Made by a program: the position numbers and the translations under genes. A DNA stretch of 43,638 bases, from the NCBI RefSeq assembly GCF_025821625.1, contig NZ_JACKSH010000020.1, positions 1 to 43,638 of the forward strand, written 5' to 3'. Below are positions 7,786 through 16,643 of this stretch, piece after piece. This DNA comes from Mycolicibacterium pyrenivorans (GTDB lineage: Bacteria > Actinomycetota > Actinomycetes > Mycobacteriales > Mycobacteriaceae). How positions within the stretch are numbered: the first letter of the stretch is position 1; each line of letters opens with the position of its first letter. The notes below the pieces were generated by a model. It was not told where the DNA came from. It worked only from the letters and a program-made list of their open reading frames with translations, and searched no databases.

Positions 7786-8748
7786 CTAATTCGGCGGAAG
7801 CACATTCATGTGCAACGTGACCACACCGTCCTCCGGAAGTGTTGCCAAGATGTTGGCCATGATCTGACTGGGATCAAAGTTCATGAGTGCCCCGGCGATG
7901 GCCTTAGTTTGCGGCAAAAAACGCTCACCTATCACCTTTAGATCGCTACCGCTGGTGTCCAACAGCCTTTGTATCCGGTCGAGTAAGCGACGAAATGAAA
8001 CCATGACGGGCATCCCGGCGTGCAATGTGTCAGCCATCGTCAAGGCGCCGATGGTGTTCTGAATGCCTGAGCCGATCTTCGGCGGGTACGGGATGAGATC
8101 GGCGAGCACGGGGCCCACCCATGATGCGTTTTGCAGAAGTGTTTGGAAGTTGTCGAGCAGTGCGGCACCGCGCCCATTCATATCCGCGGCGACGTTCTTG
8201 AGCAACGTACTGGTGTGGACCAGGTTGGGCAACACGGCGTCCGGCGGGGGTATCGCGATGTCCGCCTCATTGACAATGCGTTCCAACGCGCCAGGATCGA
8301 GCTGGTTGAGGACTCGCCCCATACTTGCCGCCAGGTCCGATACGTACATTGGTTGTGAGACCGATTCTGTTGCGATGCGCTGCCCGTCTTGCAGCATGGG
8401 TCCGCTGTCGGTCCGAGGGACCAGCTGTACATACGCTTCCCCGAGGGCGGACAGGTTCCCGAGCTTCACGTCGGCGTCGACGGGTATTTGGTAGCGCGGG
8501 TCGACGTAGAAGTCGATGGTTGCCCCGTCGACAGTGGTGGACAGATCGGTGATCTTCCCGACTGGTACGCCACGCAGGAGCACGTTCGAATCGACGAACA
8601 GGCCGTTGATGTCGTCTACGTGCATGGACAGATTGGTTCGGTGGGCGGGCGACCCGACACGAACCCCGAGTTCGCCGAAGTAGGCGACTGCGAGTACCAG
8701 CATTACTCCGAATGCGATGAACGATATCGAGCCTCGCAATAGTCTCAT
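7786..8748 (-). CDS. mceF: MceF-type substrate-binding protein of the Mce transporter
   Basis: This 320-residue protein has an N-terminal membrane anchor (about residues 7-27) and an MlaD/MCE domain (about 38-115; NLSMHVDDINGLFVDSNVLL, RGVPVGKI, LGNLSALGEAYVQL). A helical C-terminal region follows (about 120-300). MCE proteins form a periplasmic hexamer or needle that carries lipids to the YrbE permease pair. It is sixth in the mce set, and its ATG overlaps the mceE stop by four bases. The short C-terminus lacks the Pro-rich tail seen in some MceF proteins. Confidence 0.92.
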   Translation of the reverse strand: MRLLRGSISFIAFGVMLVLAVAYFGELGVRVGSPAHRTNLSMHVDDINGLFVDSNVLLRGVPVGKITDLSTTVDGATIDFYVDPRYQIPVDADVKLGNLSALGEAYVQLVPRTDSGPMLQDGQRIATESVSQPMYVSDLAASMGRVLNQLDPGALERIVNEADIAIPPPDAVLPNLVHTSTLLKNVAADMNGRGAALLDNFQTLLQNASWVGPVLADLIPYPPKIGSGIQNTIGALTMADTLHAGMPVMVSFRRLLDRIQRLLDTSGSDLKVIGERFLPQTKAIAGALMNFDPSQIMANILATLPEDGVVTLHMNVLPPN

Positions 8749-9749
8749 GGTGCCGCACCTAGGATCCGCAGAACATCTTGAACATTGCCCGATAATTCGC
8801 GCCCGTCAGGCCCCACGATCGATGTGATGTTGATCGCGGGGTGTTTGTCTTGTGGAAGAAAGTAATTCGTAAATAATCGTTGCCAGGCAGGGTATTCGTC
8901 TTCGAAAACCCATTTGTTCTGTTGCAGCGCACCAACTCCGTCGGAGAGAGTTTCCAGCAACGGCACCAGCCAGTATCCGCCGCTGTAGAGGTAGGTGCCG
9001 ACCGTGGGGAAAAGCGCCGCGATGATGGACCCCAGCGCGAACATGCGGTCAAACCCGGCCATGCCGGTGGGCGAGAACCAGTACTGAAAAGTGGGGATTT
9101 TGTCTTCCATCAATTGAGTAGTTTGCGACAGGCCGTGCAACCACTGATCCGCCGTGTCGAGGTTTTCGCCGAGCTGCTCGACATCGGCGGACACTTGGGA
9201 AACAAGTTTTCGCAGCGCAGGCTGTCCTCCGGCCGGCTGTACTCGGTTGAGGCCGATCATGGTGTTCTGGATGCGCTGGATGGATCCGCTCGATACGAAG
9301 TTCGCCAGATTCGCGATGGTGGCTTCCAGCGGCGGCGGACTCGTGGTCTGCGCCAACGGGATCTTCGCAGCTGGGCCCAATGCGGGTGCCGCTTGGCCGT
9401 CTCTCGGCCGCTCGAGGGAGATATAGAGGTCTCCCAGCACGGTGGCTTGCTGCAACACTGGATTGATGTTCGATGGCACACTGATTAGCGGGTCGACGGT
9501 CGCGGTGACGTCAACCGCTTCCTGGGACACCTCAACCTTCGTGACGACGCCAACACGCGTGCCGTCCATTACCACCTTTGCCCGCTCGGGCAGATTCAAC
9601 ACGTTCGAGAATTCCATGACGATGTCGTGGCCGCCACGATAGGACTCACCAGGCTGCGGTATTGCATTGACATTTATCGCTGTACACGACGGCAGCGCGA
9701 GGACCACGGGAATTACGGTAGCAAGAAACCACGGCCTGCGGTTCGTCAT
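8745..9749 (-). CDS. mceE: MceE-type lipoprotein of the Mce transporter
   Basis: This 334-residue protein starts at ATG 9749, overlapping the mceD stop by four bases (ATGA). The signal sequence is ATVIPVVLALPSC with lipobox L-P-S-C at about residue 19, so it should be a lipoprotein, as MceE (LprK-like) proteins are. The MCE domain (about residues 37-115) includes HDIVMEFSNVLNLPERAKV, VGVVTKVEV and ATVLGDLYISL. The C-terminal region (about 150-330) is helical and carries FDRMFALGSIIAALFPTVG. It should be lipid-anchored and join the MCE hexamer. A much longer open frame to 9962 is only overlap with mceD. Confidence 0.92.
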   Translation of the reverse strand: MTNRRPWFLATVIPVVLALPSCTAINVNAIPQPGESYRGGHDIVMEFSNVLNLPERAKVVMDGTRVGVVTKVEVSQEAVDVTATVDPLISVPSNINPVLQQATVLGDLYISLERPRDGQAAPALGPAAKIPLAQTTSPPPLEATIANLANFVSSGSIQRIQNTMIGLNRVQPAGGQPALRKLVSQVSADVEQLGENLDTADQWLHGLSQTTQLMEDKIPTFQYWFSPTGMAGFDRMFALGSIIAALFPTVGTYLYSGGYWLVPLLETLSDGVGALQQNKWVFEDEYPAWQRLFTNYFLPQDKHPAINITSIVGPDGRELSGNVQDVLRILGAAP

Positions 9750-10852
9750 TTCGCCGCCTGGGTGAGCACATACTGCAGCAAAGCAGTATCGACTGCATAT
9801 GGCATGCCCTGTACGTTTGCGCAGCTGCCCGGCATCGACGCGTTCATGATGTTGCAGAGCGCGACGCCATCCGGGGTCCGGACACGGTACAGGGGCGGCC
9901 GGTATCTGATGGTTTGCCATTGGTGATTGTTGATGGAGTTGGCCGCCGAGTTGATCCACCATGGCACCGGGTTCAACAGGTTCGCCGCCCGCGGCGCGTG
10001 AGCGCTGATCTTCCGCAATGCGACGGATACCGAGTCGAGCAGAACCTGGAGATCGGGACCAAGTAACGTTTCGACCTCGGAGACGATCCCTAGAATCGCG
10101 ACGACATTGCCACCGATAATCTCGCCATTAGAGAGAACGCTGGCTACATCTGCTGTGGACTTCTGCGCATCTAAAAGACTCTGCTTGAGCGGACCTCTCA
10201 GCTCAGTCAGCACCGAAGTCAGGTGCTTGGTGTTGGCAATGATGGACCCGATATCGCTGACTGCTTGGTCAGGGCTATCGAGCACCGCGGACGACGTCGT
10301 CAGCAGTCGGTTGATGTCGGCACCGTTGCCGCGCAACGCGGAGTCGACACTTTGCACAACATGACCGAGGTTCTCTGATCCGTCGGGGTTGATCGAGTTG
10401 ATAAACGTCGTTGCCGATCCGATCACTTCGGACAGGCTCTTCGGCGTTGCCGACCGGCCCAGCGGAATACAACCACCGACGGATAGTTGCGTACCCGATT
10501 CATAGTTCCCCACCAGTTCCAACGCACGGTCTGCAAGGATCGAGGGCGACCTGACGACAGCCTTGACCGCGGCCGGCAACGGACGATGCTCAGTCAGTGT
10601 GAAATCGACCCGTACGTCGTTGGCACTGGGCGTGACCGAGTCCACTATGCCGATCCGGTAGCCCATCTGCGTCACTGGGTTGCCCGGATAGAGCCCTATG
10701 CTGTCCGGCAGCAGTGCACAATAGTCGGCCCGTTCTGTCTGTGCCGGTGCGTCTTTCGACGCGCATGAGCCGCCGCTCGCGGCGACCGCTGCGGCGACGA
10801 GCGCGGTTGCTATGGCGCGGTGCGCGCGACGCTGCCGCGACCCCGCTAGCAT
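9746..10852 (-). CDS. mceD: MceD-type protein, possible second lipoprotein
   Basis: This 368-residue protein starts at ATG 10852, overlapping mceC by seven bases. The N-terminus (GSRQRRAHRAIATALVAAAV, then AASGGSCASKD) resembles a lipoprotein signal with Cys near residue 29, but the lipobox is poor because G replaces L at -3. The MCE domain begins at YCALLPDSIGLYPGNPVTQM and continues with GYRIGIVDSV; this short variant occurs in MceC/D proteins of some mce operons. SPSILADRALELVG and a long helical region follow, and the C-terminus carries two Cys (LCNIMN, SCANVQG). It should be an MCE ring subunit. Confidence 0.88.
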   Translation of the reverse strand: MLAGSRQRRAHRAIATALVAAAVAASGGSCASKDAPAQTERADYCALLPDSIGLYPGNPVTQMGYRIGIVDSVTPSANDVRVDFTLTEHRPLPAAVKAVVRSPSILADRALELVGNYESGTQLSVGGCIPLGRSATPKSLSEVIGSATTFINSINPDGSENLGHVVQSVDSALRGNGADINRLLTTSSAVLDSPDQAVSDIGSIIANTKHLTSVLTELRGPLKQSLLDAQKSTADVASVLSNGEIIGGNVVAILGIVSEVETLLGPDLQVLLDSVSVALRKISAHAPRAANLLNPVPWWINSAANSINNHQWQTIRYRPPLYRVRTPDGVALCNIMNASMPGSCANVQGMPYAVDTALLQYVLTQAAK

Positions 10853-11814
10853 GAAGAACCCGGCGTCGGGAAGCACAGGTCGGTGGCCAGCAGTTCGGGC
10901 GGCGCGTTTTGCGCGTCGAGGACTCGTTGAATTTTGTTCCGTATCAGCCGCAGCGATCGCGTAATTGCACCCTGGCGGTTCGTCCAATCGGTCGCCTTTA
11001 CGATGGACCGGCGGAGCCTTTCAATTATCTCTTCGTGGTGGTGTCGGTAAAAAAGAAGCGCGGGCGTGAGCGAGTTTATGAGATCGTTGAGCCCCTGTAT
11101 GCCGGCGCCGAAACCAGCGCTGTATATATTCAGCGTTGCTTCCAGAATTGAAATGCGTCGTACCAGCACTCTGAGGGTACCCTCGAAATTGTTGAGGGAT
11201 TGAATCCATTCGTCGGAGAGTTTGAGGATAGCGGTCACCTGTCCGCGTTGCCTATCGATGGTCGACATCACTTTGTTACCCGCATCGACTATCGCGCCCA
11301 GCGTTTCGACGTTTGTGCCGGCAAGTCCCTGTTCGAGTTGGTCGAGCGACTCGTTGAACGGCTTTGGGTTGACGTTTTCGGTGACCTTCGTCGTGTCGAC
11401 TAGTGTGCGCATGAGGCTGTAGGGCATGGTTGTGCGCTCGACGGAGATGGGGGTGTCGCCGAGAGGAGTGTCTCCCAATGACACGATGTTGACGTAGTAG
11501 CCACCGACGACGGTGAGCATGCGGACCTCTATCTGGGACTGGTTGCCCACAAACGCGTCGCGTTCTACCGATAACCGTGCCCGCACCTGGTTCGCCTCCA
11601 GCGCAAGGTCTTTTACTTTGCCGACCGTGACGCCGGCGATTCGGACGTCGTCGCCGGGGCGTATCGACTGGGCATCGTCGGTGTAAAAGGTCACGTATCG
11701 CTGCGTCGGAGGGCTGACGTAGACGAATGCCGCAACGAGGGCCGCGATGGTGAGCAACGCGAACGCCACGGTGCCCCACATGAGGGGGCTTCGCGCCATT
11801 TTCATTGGTTGCAT
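10846..11814 (-). CDS. mceC: MceC-type protein of the Mce transporter
   Basis: This 322-residue protein has one membrane anchor (about residues 12-32) and an MCE domain (about 39-125) with TFYTDDAQSIRPGDDVRIAG, VTVGKVKDLAL and LTVVGGYYVNIV. The C-terminal part is helical (NESLDQLEQGLAGTNVETL and on). AAAGGG lies seven bases before the ATG at 11814. A second ATG at 11805 gives a 4-base overlap with the mceB stop and is an equally possible start. The C-terminus is short and lacks the Pro-rich extension of longer MceC proteins. Confidence 0.9.
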   Translation of the reverse strand: MQPMKMARSPLMWGTVAFALLTIAALVAAFVYVSPPTQRYVTFYTDDAQSIRPGDDVRIAGVTVGKVKDLALEANQVRARLSVERDAFVGNQSQIEVRMLTVVGGYYVNIVSLGDTPLGDTPISVERTTMPYSLMRTLVDTTKVTENVNPKPFNESLDQLEQGLAGTNVETLGAIVDAGNKVMSTIDRQRGQVTAILKLSDEWIQSLNNFEGTLRVLVRRISILEATLNIYSAGFGAGIQGLNDLINSLTPALLFYRHHHEEIIERLRRSIVKATDWTNRQGAITRSLRLIRNKIQRVLDAQNAPPELLATDLCFPTPGSSC

Positions 11815-12869
11815 ACGACCACCCTTTGCCCGTTGAGCAAGATATCCATCTGTTCGGGTAACTGGGCTTGGCCTTGCGAGCACGGCGCCGGCGTGCCGAA
11901 CTGACCCGACGGACCCGGGGCGTTTTCCCAGAAGACGGGCACAAGCTTGGACGCGTCCATAAAGTCGTCGAGTCTGGTGAACGCACGGTCCAACGCCGAG
12001 TCGACATCGCGCTCGGAAAGCTCGGCGGGGAAGAAGGCGGGCCCCCGGGCGAAGCCAAGACCGGCGCTGGGTACGGATGGCAATCCCAGGCCCTGGAACA
12101 GTTTCACCACTGGTTCTGTGAACCCGGTGCCATACATTTGCGACTTTCGAAACTCGTCGATCACGTCCATGCCAGCGTTAACCGGCCGCTCAATCCATTC
12201 CAAGATCTGAATAAAATCTTTAGAATGGCCGCCCATGGTATCGGCGAGTGCCGAAAGATTGTTCAGCAGTGTCGCTATCACCTGCTGACGATCCGACGCG
12301 AACTGCGCGATTTTGCGGATACTGTCCAGCAGCGGCTCCAAGCCGCTGCCATCGCCGGTGAAGTAATTCGCCGCGTTCTCCGCGAAGGCGTCGATTTCTT
12401 CGGGCCTCAAAGTGGCGAATACCGGTTGCAGCCCATTGAATAGAGCAGTGACATCAAAGGAAGGTTGGGTCATCCTCGTGGGCACTTGAGTCACCAACTC
12501 GGCCGTTGAATACTGCTCCGACGGATTCACCACATCGACGTAGCGCAAGCCGGTAAGCGCCTGGAATTTGATGCCAAGCCGAGTGGCCGAGACCACGCCG
12601 TATCGTCGGTCGAGCGTGAACGTGACTTCTGCCACGCTTTGACCGGCCCGCCGCCGCAGTTCGACTGTGCTGACTTTGCCGACGCGCACTCCCCTTACGC
12701 GCACGTCGGCATCCAAATGTAACCCGGAAGCATCGGTGAATTCGGCGGTATACGAGCGCTGCTCCGCCGCAACTGGCTGCCTGATCGCATTCGACACCAC
12801 AATGAGCAGAATCACCGCGACCGCTGTTGCGATAACCAGGCGCCACAGCGCACCTCGCCCTCTCATCAT
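11802..12869 (-). CDS. mceB: MceB-type protein of the Mce transporter
   Basis: This 355-residue protein has an anchor helix (about residues 9-29: LVIATAVAVILLIVVSNAI) and an MCE domain (about 39-125) with SYTAEFTDASGLHLDADVRV, RGVRVGKVSTVEL and FQALTGLRYVDVV. A helical region and a C-terminal domain with paired Cys (PCSQGQ and VVCNQ) follow, as in other MceB proteins. The start overlaps the mceA stop by four bases. Role: periplasmic lipid-carrier ring subunit. Confidence 0.92.
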   Translation of the reverse strand: MMRGRGALWRLVIATAVAVILLIVVSNAIRQPVAAEQRSYTAEFTDASGLHLDADVRVRGVRVGKVSTVELRRRAGQSVAEVTFTLDRRYGVVSATRLGIKFQALTGLRYVDVVNPSEQYSTAELVTQVPTRMTQPSFDVTALFNGLQPVFATLRPEEIDAFAENAANYFTGDGSGLEPLLDSIRKIAQFASDRQQVIATLLNNLSALADTMGGHSKDFIQILEWIERPVNAGMDVIDEFRKSQMYGTGFTEPVVKLFQGLGLPSVPSAGLGFARGPAFFPAELSERDVDSALDRAFTRLDDFMDASKLVPVFWENAPGPSGQFGTPAPCSQGQAQLPEQMDILLNGQRVVVCNQ

Positions 12870-13921
12870 TGTTGGCCTCCGATAGCGGCGATGGGAGCAG
12901 CCACGCCGGGCAGGCTGTCCAAGACGATTCGAACCTGAAGGGCGCGCTGTTCGGGGGTGCCTTGATACATTTTCTCAAACCGCGTTCGCATTTCGGCCAT
13001 CATTTGTGCGGTGTCCGCTGGTCTGATCAAGGGTGGCACGACCCCGAACAGAGCTCTGACGATCTCCGTCACCGGGAAAAGGTCCGCCGAGTGAGTGCGC
13101 AGCAACTGGCCGAGCGAGCGGAAAAGGCCGACATTCGCCTCTTTGAGGAACTCATAATTCCTGCGATAGTGTTCCTCCGTAATATCCTTGATCGCGGTGT
13201 CCCGGCTCTTAAGGTAATTAGCTGGCCATATGAAGTTGTCGCCGCCCTTGACAGCCGAGTTGACAAATCCAGGAAACGCGACACTGATTCCGGTTGCGTT
13301 GGTCAAGAGCTGCTCGGTGGAGACAGTTTGCACTTCGGCCACTGCATTTGCGGCGATCAGCATCGTCTCGACTAGGGGGTTAAGCGCATCAGTGTAACGA
13401 GTCGCCCTGTCTATTACCTGGATAAGTTGCGGCGTCACAACCCCGGTAGTGACTTCCCCGAGACGAGTGAGCAATGTCTGAAGCGTGAAGTTTCCTCGCG
13501 GTATCGTACTTATCCGGATCCCGTCGAAGAGCGCTTGGCCACCGCTACCTGGGCTTAGATTGATACCGGTGACACCAAAATAGTTGATGGGCCGGTAATC
13601 GACTTTCATGGTGTCGGTTAAGCCCTGGGACGATTTAGAGTTCAGGTCGGCGTTTAGGCGAACACCGCCCTCGGGCAGGCTGAAGATGCCGGTGACCTGG
13701 CCCACTGTGACCCCGTGCATGACCAACGCTGTGCCGGTAGCGACGCCTTGACCGACATACGGCGTGTCGATCGAAACCGAGATATCGCTTTCCGCCCGGC
13801 CTGCAAAGGGATCGAACACGTACAGCGATCCCGCGACGACCACACACAAGAATGCGATCGCCACGCCGACTATTGTCAACGTGCGCGTCTCAGATTCGTC
13901 CGAAGTATGTAACAGCGTCAT
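12866..13921 (-). CDS. mceA: MceA-type protein of the Mce transporter
   Basis: This 351-residue protein has an N-terminal membrane segment (about residues 16-36: TIVGVAIAFLCVVVAGSLYV) and an MCE domain (about 45-130; VSIDTPYVGQGVATGTALVM, HGVTVGQVTG, YFGVTGINL). An alpha-helical C-terminal half follows. It is first of the six mce genes and lies eight bases behind yrbEB. MceA-type proteins are often called cell-entry proteins, but their established role is lipid import. Nothing in the sequence assigns the operon to the mce1-mce4 groups of M. tuberculosis. Confidence 0.92.
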   Translation of the reverse strand: MTLLHTSDESETRTLTIVGVAIAFLCVVVAGSLYVFDPFAGRAESDISVSIDTPYVGQGVATGTALVMHGVTVGQVTGIFSLPEGGVRLNADLNSKSSQGLTDTMKVDYRPINYFGVTGINLSPGSGGQALFDGIRISTIPRGNFTLQTLLTRLGEVTTGVVTPQLIQVIDRATRYTDALNPLVETMLIAANAVAEVQTVSTEQLLTNATGISVAFPGFVNSAVKGGDNFIWPANYLKSRDTAIKDITEEHYRRNYEFLKEANVGLFRSLGQLLRTHSADLFPVTEIVRALFGVVPPLIRPADTAQMMAEMRTRFEKMYQGTPEQRALQVRIVLDSLPGVAAPIAAIGGQQ

Positions 13922-13929
13922 CTAGTCCC

Positions 13930-14802
13930 CTAGCCCTTGAACACGAAATCCGGCTGCAGACCCCACAGCGCAACGGTGAAAATAAAATCGAGCACCATAA
14001 TCGTGACCAGACTTGCACGCACCGCGCGTCCAGATGCCACCCCTACCCCGACGGGACCACCCGAAACGAAGTAGCCGTAATAGCAGTGGATAAATGTCGC
14101 CGCCATGCAGAAGGCAGATGCTTTGATGCATGAATAGAGAAGGTCAGTAGAGGTAGTGAACTCAAGAAGGTAGTGGGCATACGTGCCGCCGGGCTGATTG
14201 TGAAAATTCTGTATCACCATTTCCATGACCCAGAAACTCGCAATCAGCGTCAGTGCGTAACCCGGAATCACAGACAACATGCCGCCAACCAGCCGAGTAC
14301 CCACCACGAACGGTATCGGCCTAAGCCCCATCGATTCGACGGCGTCAATCTCGTCGTTGATGCGCATAGCCCCGATCTCGGCAGTCATCCGGGCGCCCGG
14401 CTGCGCGGTGAACGCGATCCCTGCCACAAGGGGCCCGATCTCGCGAACCAATCCGATGCCCGCGACGATCCCCGACATGGCACCAAACCCGATGATATCC
14501 AGGATGGCGAACGACTCAACAGCAATGGAAGCCCCAAGCGCGACACCGAGGATTATTAGGACGCTGATCACACCACCGTCAACGATGAGCGAACCCCTGC
14601 CCCAGGCAAGGCTGTTCATAGCCCGCAGGGTCTCTCGCCCATACTTGCTGATTGTCAACGGAAGCGTCCAGATGACCTGGCCGATGAACACTGCCCATTG
14701 GCCGGTTGTGCGGAGCGGTTTACGCAGTGGGCGCGCTGATGCCAGCCGGGCAAAGAAATACTGGGAGGGGCGCGAGGTAGACCTTCGAGACGAATCCATC
14801 AT
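13930..14802 (-). CDS. yrbEB: YrbEB-type permease of the Mce transporter
   Basis: This 290-residue MlaE/YrbE permease has several membrane spans. Family marks are GIVAGIGLVREIGPLVAGIA, then GARMTAEIGAMRINDEIDAV and ESMGLRPIPFVVGTRLVGG. The EIGAMRINDEIDA loop is the coupling-helix region that meets the ATPase (MceG/Mkl), which is encoded elsewhere in mycobacteria and is absent here. Its ATG overlaps yrbEA by four bases. It should form a heterodimer with YrbEA in the inner membrane. Confidence 0.94.
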   Translation of the reverse strand: MMDSSRRSTSRPSQYFFARLASARPLRKPLRTTGQWAVFIGQVIWTLPLTISKYGRETLRAMNSLAWGRGSLIVDGGVISVLIILGVALGASIAVESFAILDIIGFGAMSGIVAGIGLVREIGPLVAGIAFTAQPGARMTAEIGAMRINDEIDAVESMGLRPIPFVVGTRLVGGMLSVIPGYALTLIASFWVMEMVIQNFHNQPGGTYAHYLLEFTTSTDLLYSCIKASAFCMAATFIHCYYGYFVSGGPVGVGVASGRAVRASLVTIMVLDFIFTVALWGLQPDFVFKG

Positions 14803-15734
14803 GCGACCGCCGTCGGAAAGAACATCGTCTGCAGCTGCGTTATCGCAAGGTTGGCGACCATGATGCAGATGACGTTGATTACGACCGAGGAATTCACCGC
14901 ATCGGCTACACCACGCGGGCCGCCTTTCGCCTCCATGCCGCGCAGAGATGACACTACGCCCACAATCGCTGCAAAAATCGCCGTCTTACCGATGGCAAAC
15001 CAAACATCGACCATCTTCGCGAACGTCCCAAACGACATCCAGAAGCTGCCGGGTGTCACATCGCTCACCGTCACCGACAGGACGAAGGTAGCGGCAGTCC
15101 CAGATGCGATGATGTATACGCACAGCAACGGCGATATTAAGAGCAGTGCCATACAGCGTGGTACGACCAACGAGCGAACGGGATCAACCCCCATTACCCG
15201 CATGGCGTCGAGTTCTTCACGGATCGCCCGCGCCCCGAAATCCGAAGCAACTGCGGCCGCTGCGGCGCCCCCCATCAACAGCCCGGCAGTGATCGGCGCC
15301 CCCTGCCGGACAATCCCTACTCCGCCTGCCGCGCCAACTAGCGAGCTAGCGCCTACCTGGTTGACAAGCCCAGAGGTCACGACCGCCACCATCGCCCCGA
15401 ACGGGATGGCCATCAGCAACGCGGGTAGCGCTGTCACCTTCAGTAGACTCCACCCTTGGAAGAGGAGTTCCCCGACCGGGAGCCTTATTCGAACGGTATC
15501 GACCACTGCGTAGCGCACGACGGATACGAAGAGCAGAAGACCGCGACCGGTCGTCCCCACGCTGTCCACGGGCGTCATCACGACTCGCAGCGCGGCTCGT
15601 CGCACCTGGGCTGCAACCCGCGTCAGCGTGGGTTGCAGCCGGTGCTGCCCTCTGCCTGGGACGACACCGTGGGAAGGCGGAGTTGGACGGCCCCCCTCAT
15701 CGAGCCGCGGTAACAAATCGTCGCGCAAACTCAC
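14799..15734 (-). CDS. yrbEA: YrbEA-type permease of the Mce transporter
   Basis: This 311-residue MlaE/YrbE permease starts at GTG 15734, with GAGGGAG five bases upstream and a 4-base GTGA overlap with the preceding gene. An alternative ATG at 15788 is less convincing. After a hydrophilic N-terminus of about 60 residues the membrane domain follows, with VGIVRQGAPITAGLLMGGAA, SDFGARAIREELDAMRVMG and VDPVRSLVVPRCMALLL. The REELDAMRVMG motif matches the ATPase-coupling loop. The N-terminal extension is longer than in most YrbEA proteins. Confidence 0.93.
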   Translation of the reverse strand: MSLRDDLLPRLDEGGRPTPPSHGVVPGRGQHRLQPTLTRVAAQVRRAALRVVMTPVDSVGTTGRGLLLFVSVVRYAVVDTVRIRLPVGELLFQGWSLLKVTALPALLMAIPFGAMVAVVTSGLVNQVGASSLVGAAGGVGIVRQGAPITAGLLMGGAAAAAVASDFGARAIREELDAMRVMGVDPVRSLVVPRCMALLLISPLLCVYIIASGTAATFVLSVTVSDVTPGSFWMSFGTFAKMVDVWFAIGKTAIFAAIVGVVSSLRGMEAKGGPRGVADAVNSSVVINVICIMVANLAITQLQTMFFPTAVA

Positions 15735-16177
15735 GAAGCTCCCTCGCAGATGTCTGTCGGCAGCAAATAGCGGGTCAGTTGCAAGCACCGTTCCCGCGGA
15801 AGGGGCAGACCGTTAGCGTCGGCCGCAGTTATATTGACGACAACTTTCAGCCCGCAATTATGCATGAGCCGAGCCGCGAGCATGTCTGGATCGGTGACTT
15901 TGCCGACGTACTCGGCCCGTAATTCGCGCACAGGTGCGCCTTTGGCGATCTCGTCGGCTACGACGTCGCAGGTGACTACTACATCAACGCGTCGTTCCAG
16001 GTGAGCAGCAACCGAACCATCCGCGAACTCGCGGGCTTGTGCCGCAAGGGCAACCCGCCTACTTTGCCGCTCGGCATTGCCGATCCGTGGTTTCCGTCCG
16101 AGACGAGAATTCGTACTGCGTTGGCAACACCGCTGCAGACGACTGACCACCGCGATGGCGGATTGGGTGTTGGCCAT
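15731..16177 (-). CDS. Unrecognised protein heading the mce operon
   Basis: This 148-residue protein starts at ATG 16177, with GGGGGAGGAA about 11 bases upstream; its TGA overlaps the GTG of yrbEA. I do not recognise the family. The N-terminal third is basic with two Cys (LQRCCQRS) and many Arg. The rest is of ordinary composition: VDVVVTCDVVADEIAKG, LRAEYVGKVTDPDMLAARLM and LKVVVNITAADANGLPLP, ending in CLQLTRYLLPTDICEG. No signal peptide, membrane span or helix-turn-helix is clear. The first gene of an mce operon is often a regulator or FadD, and this is neither. The tight overlap and the promoter at 16276-16305 support expression with the transporter. A frameshifted ancestor in the N-terminal part cannot be excluded. 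Confidence 0.6.
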   Translation of the reverse strand: MANTQSAIAVVSRLQRCCQRSTNSRLGRKPRIGNAERQSRRVALAAQAREFADGSVAAHLERRVDVVVTCDVVADEIAKGAPVRELRAEYVGKVTDPDMLAARLMHNCGLKVVVNITAADANGLPLPRERCLQLTRYLLPTDICEGAS

Positions 16178-16275
16178 CAGTCGATGTTCCTCCCCCTCCT
16201 GGTGTGGCGGCGCGGCAGTGGCCTGCCGGGGCTGAAGTATTGGATTAATTAGCAAACTCATTGACCTGAAGGGCG

Positions 16276-16305
16276 ATAGTAAGGGCCGCAAATAGCAGGC
16301 GTCAA
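16276..16305 (-). promoter_or_regulatory. Predicted sigma-A promoter of the mce operon
   Basis: Read on the minus strand there is TTGACG (-35, at 16305-16300), an 18-base spacer and TACTAT (-10, at 16281-16276), close to the mycobacterial housekeeping consensus. Transcription would start near 16268, giving a leader of about 90 bases before the ATG at 16177. The promoter lies only about 55 bases from the IS3-type end at 16361, so upstream regulatory sequence has probably been lost or replaced. Confidence 0.55.
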
Positions 16306-16360
16306 GGCTGCGCCCTGCAGTCACAGCAACGAGCGTTGAAAGGAGGAGGTGAGATGGGCT

Positions 16361-16549
16361 TGACCCCGTTTGGCGGACACAGGGTCAGGCGGCTATTGCC
16401 GTCTGATTGAATCGACCCTCGTAGTCGACCGGACTGATCATACCGAGGGCCGAGTGGTGCCGGCGCCGGTATCGGTCGTAGAACTCGACTTTCGGTGTGG
16501 CCCAGAACGATTCGGCTGCAGCGTTATCCCAACATTGACCGGCTAATCG
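16361..16549 (-). mobile_element. IS3-family remnant: terminal repeat plus OrfB C-terminal fragment
   Basis: The minus strand encodes AGQCWDNAAAESFWATPKVE, then FYDRYRRRHHSALGMISPVD and YEGRFNQTAIAA to a TGA at 16385-16387. This is the C-terminal end of an IS3-group OrfB (DDE transposase); the E of AAAES corresponds to the last catalytic Glu. About 20 residues usually present between FYDR and the RRRHSALGM motif are missing, an internal in-frame deletion. At 16361-16380, TGACCCCG followed by TTTGGCGGACAC looks like the element's terminal inverted repeat. The rest of the element is gone. Confidence 0.78.
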
Positions 16550-16643
16550 GGGCGCATGGACCTGCGTTTCGGGCGGAATGGTTCAGCGTCGGGGTGGTGG
16601 TTTGGTGATTGCGGAGTTGTTCTTCGTGGCGTTTGACGCTTTC

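Noticed and set aside
11802..11814. Frameshift between mceB and mceC
   Set aside because: The 13-base overlap is normal operon packing with a ribosome site before mceC; both proteins are full length.
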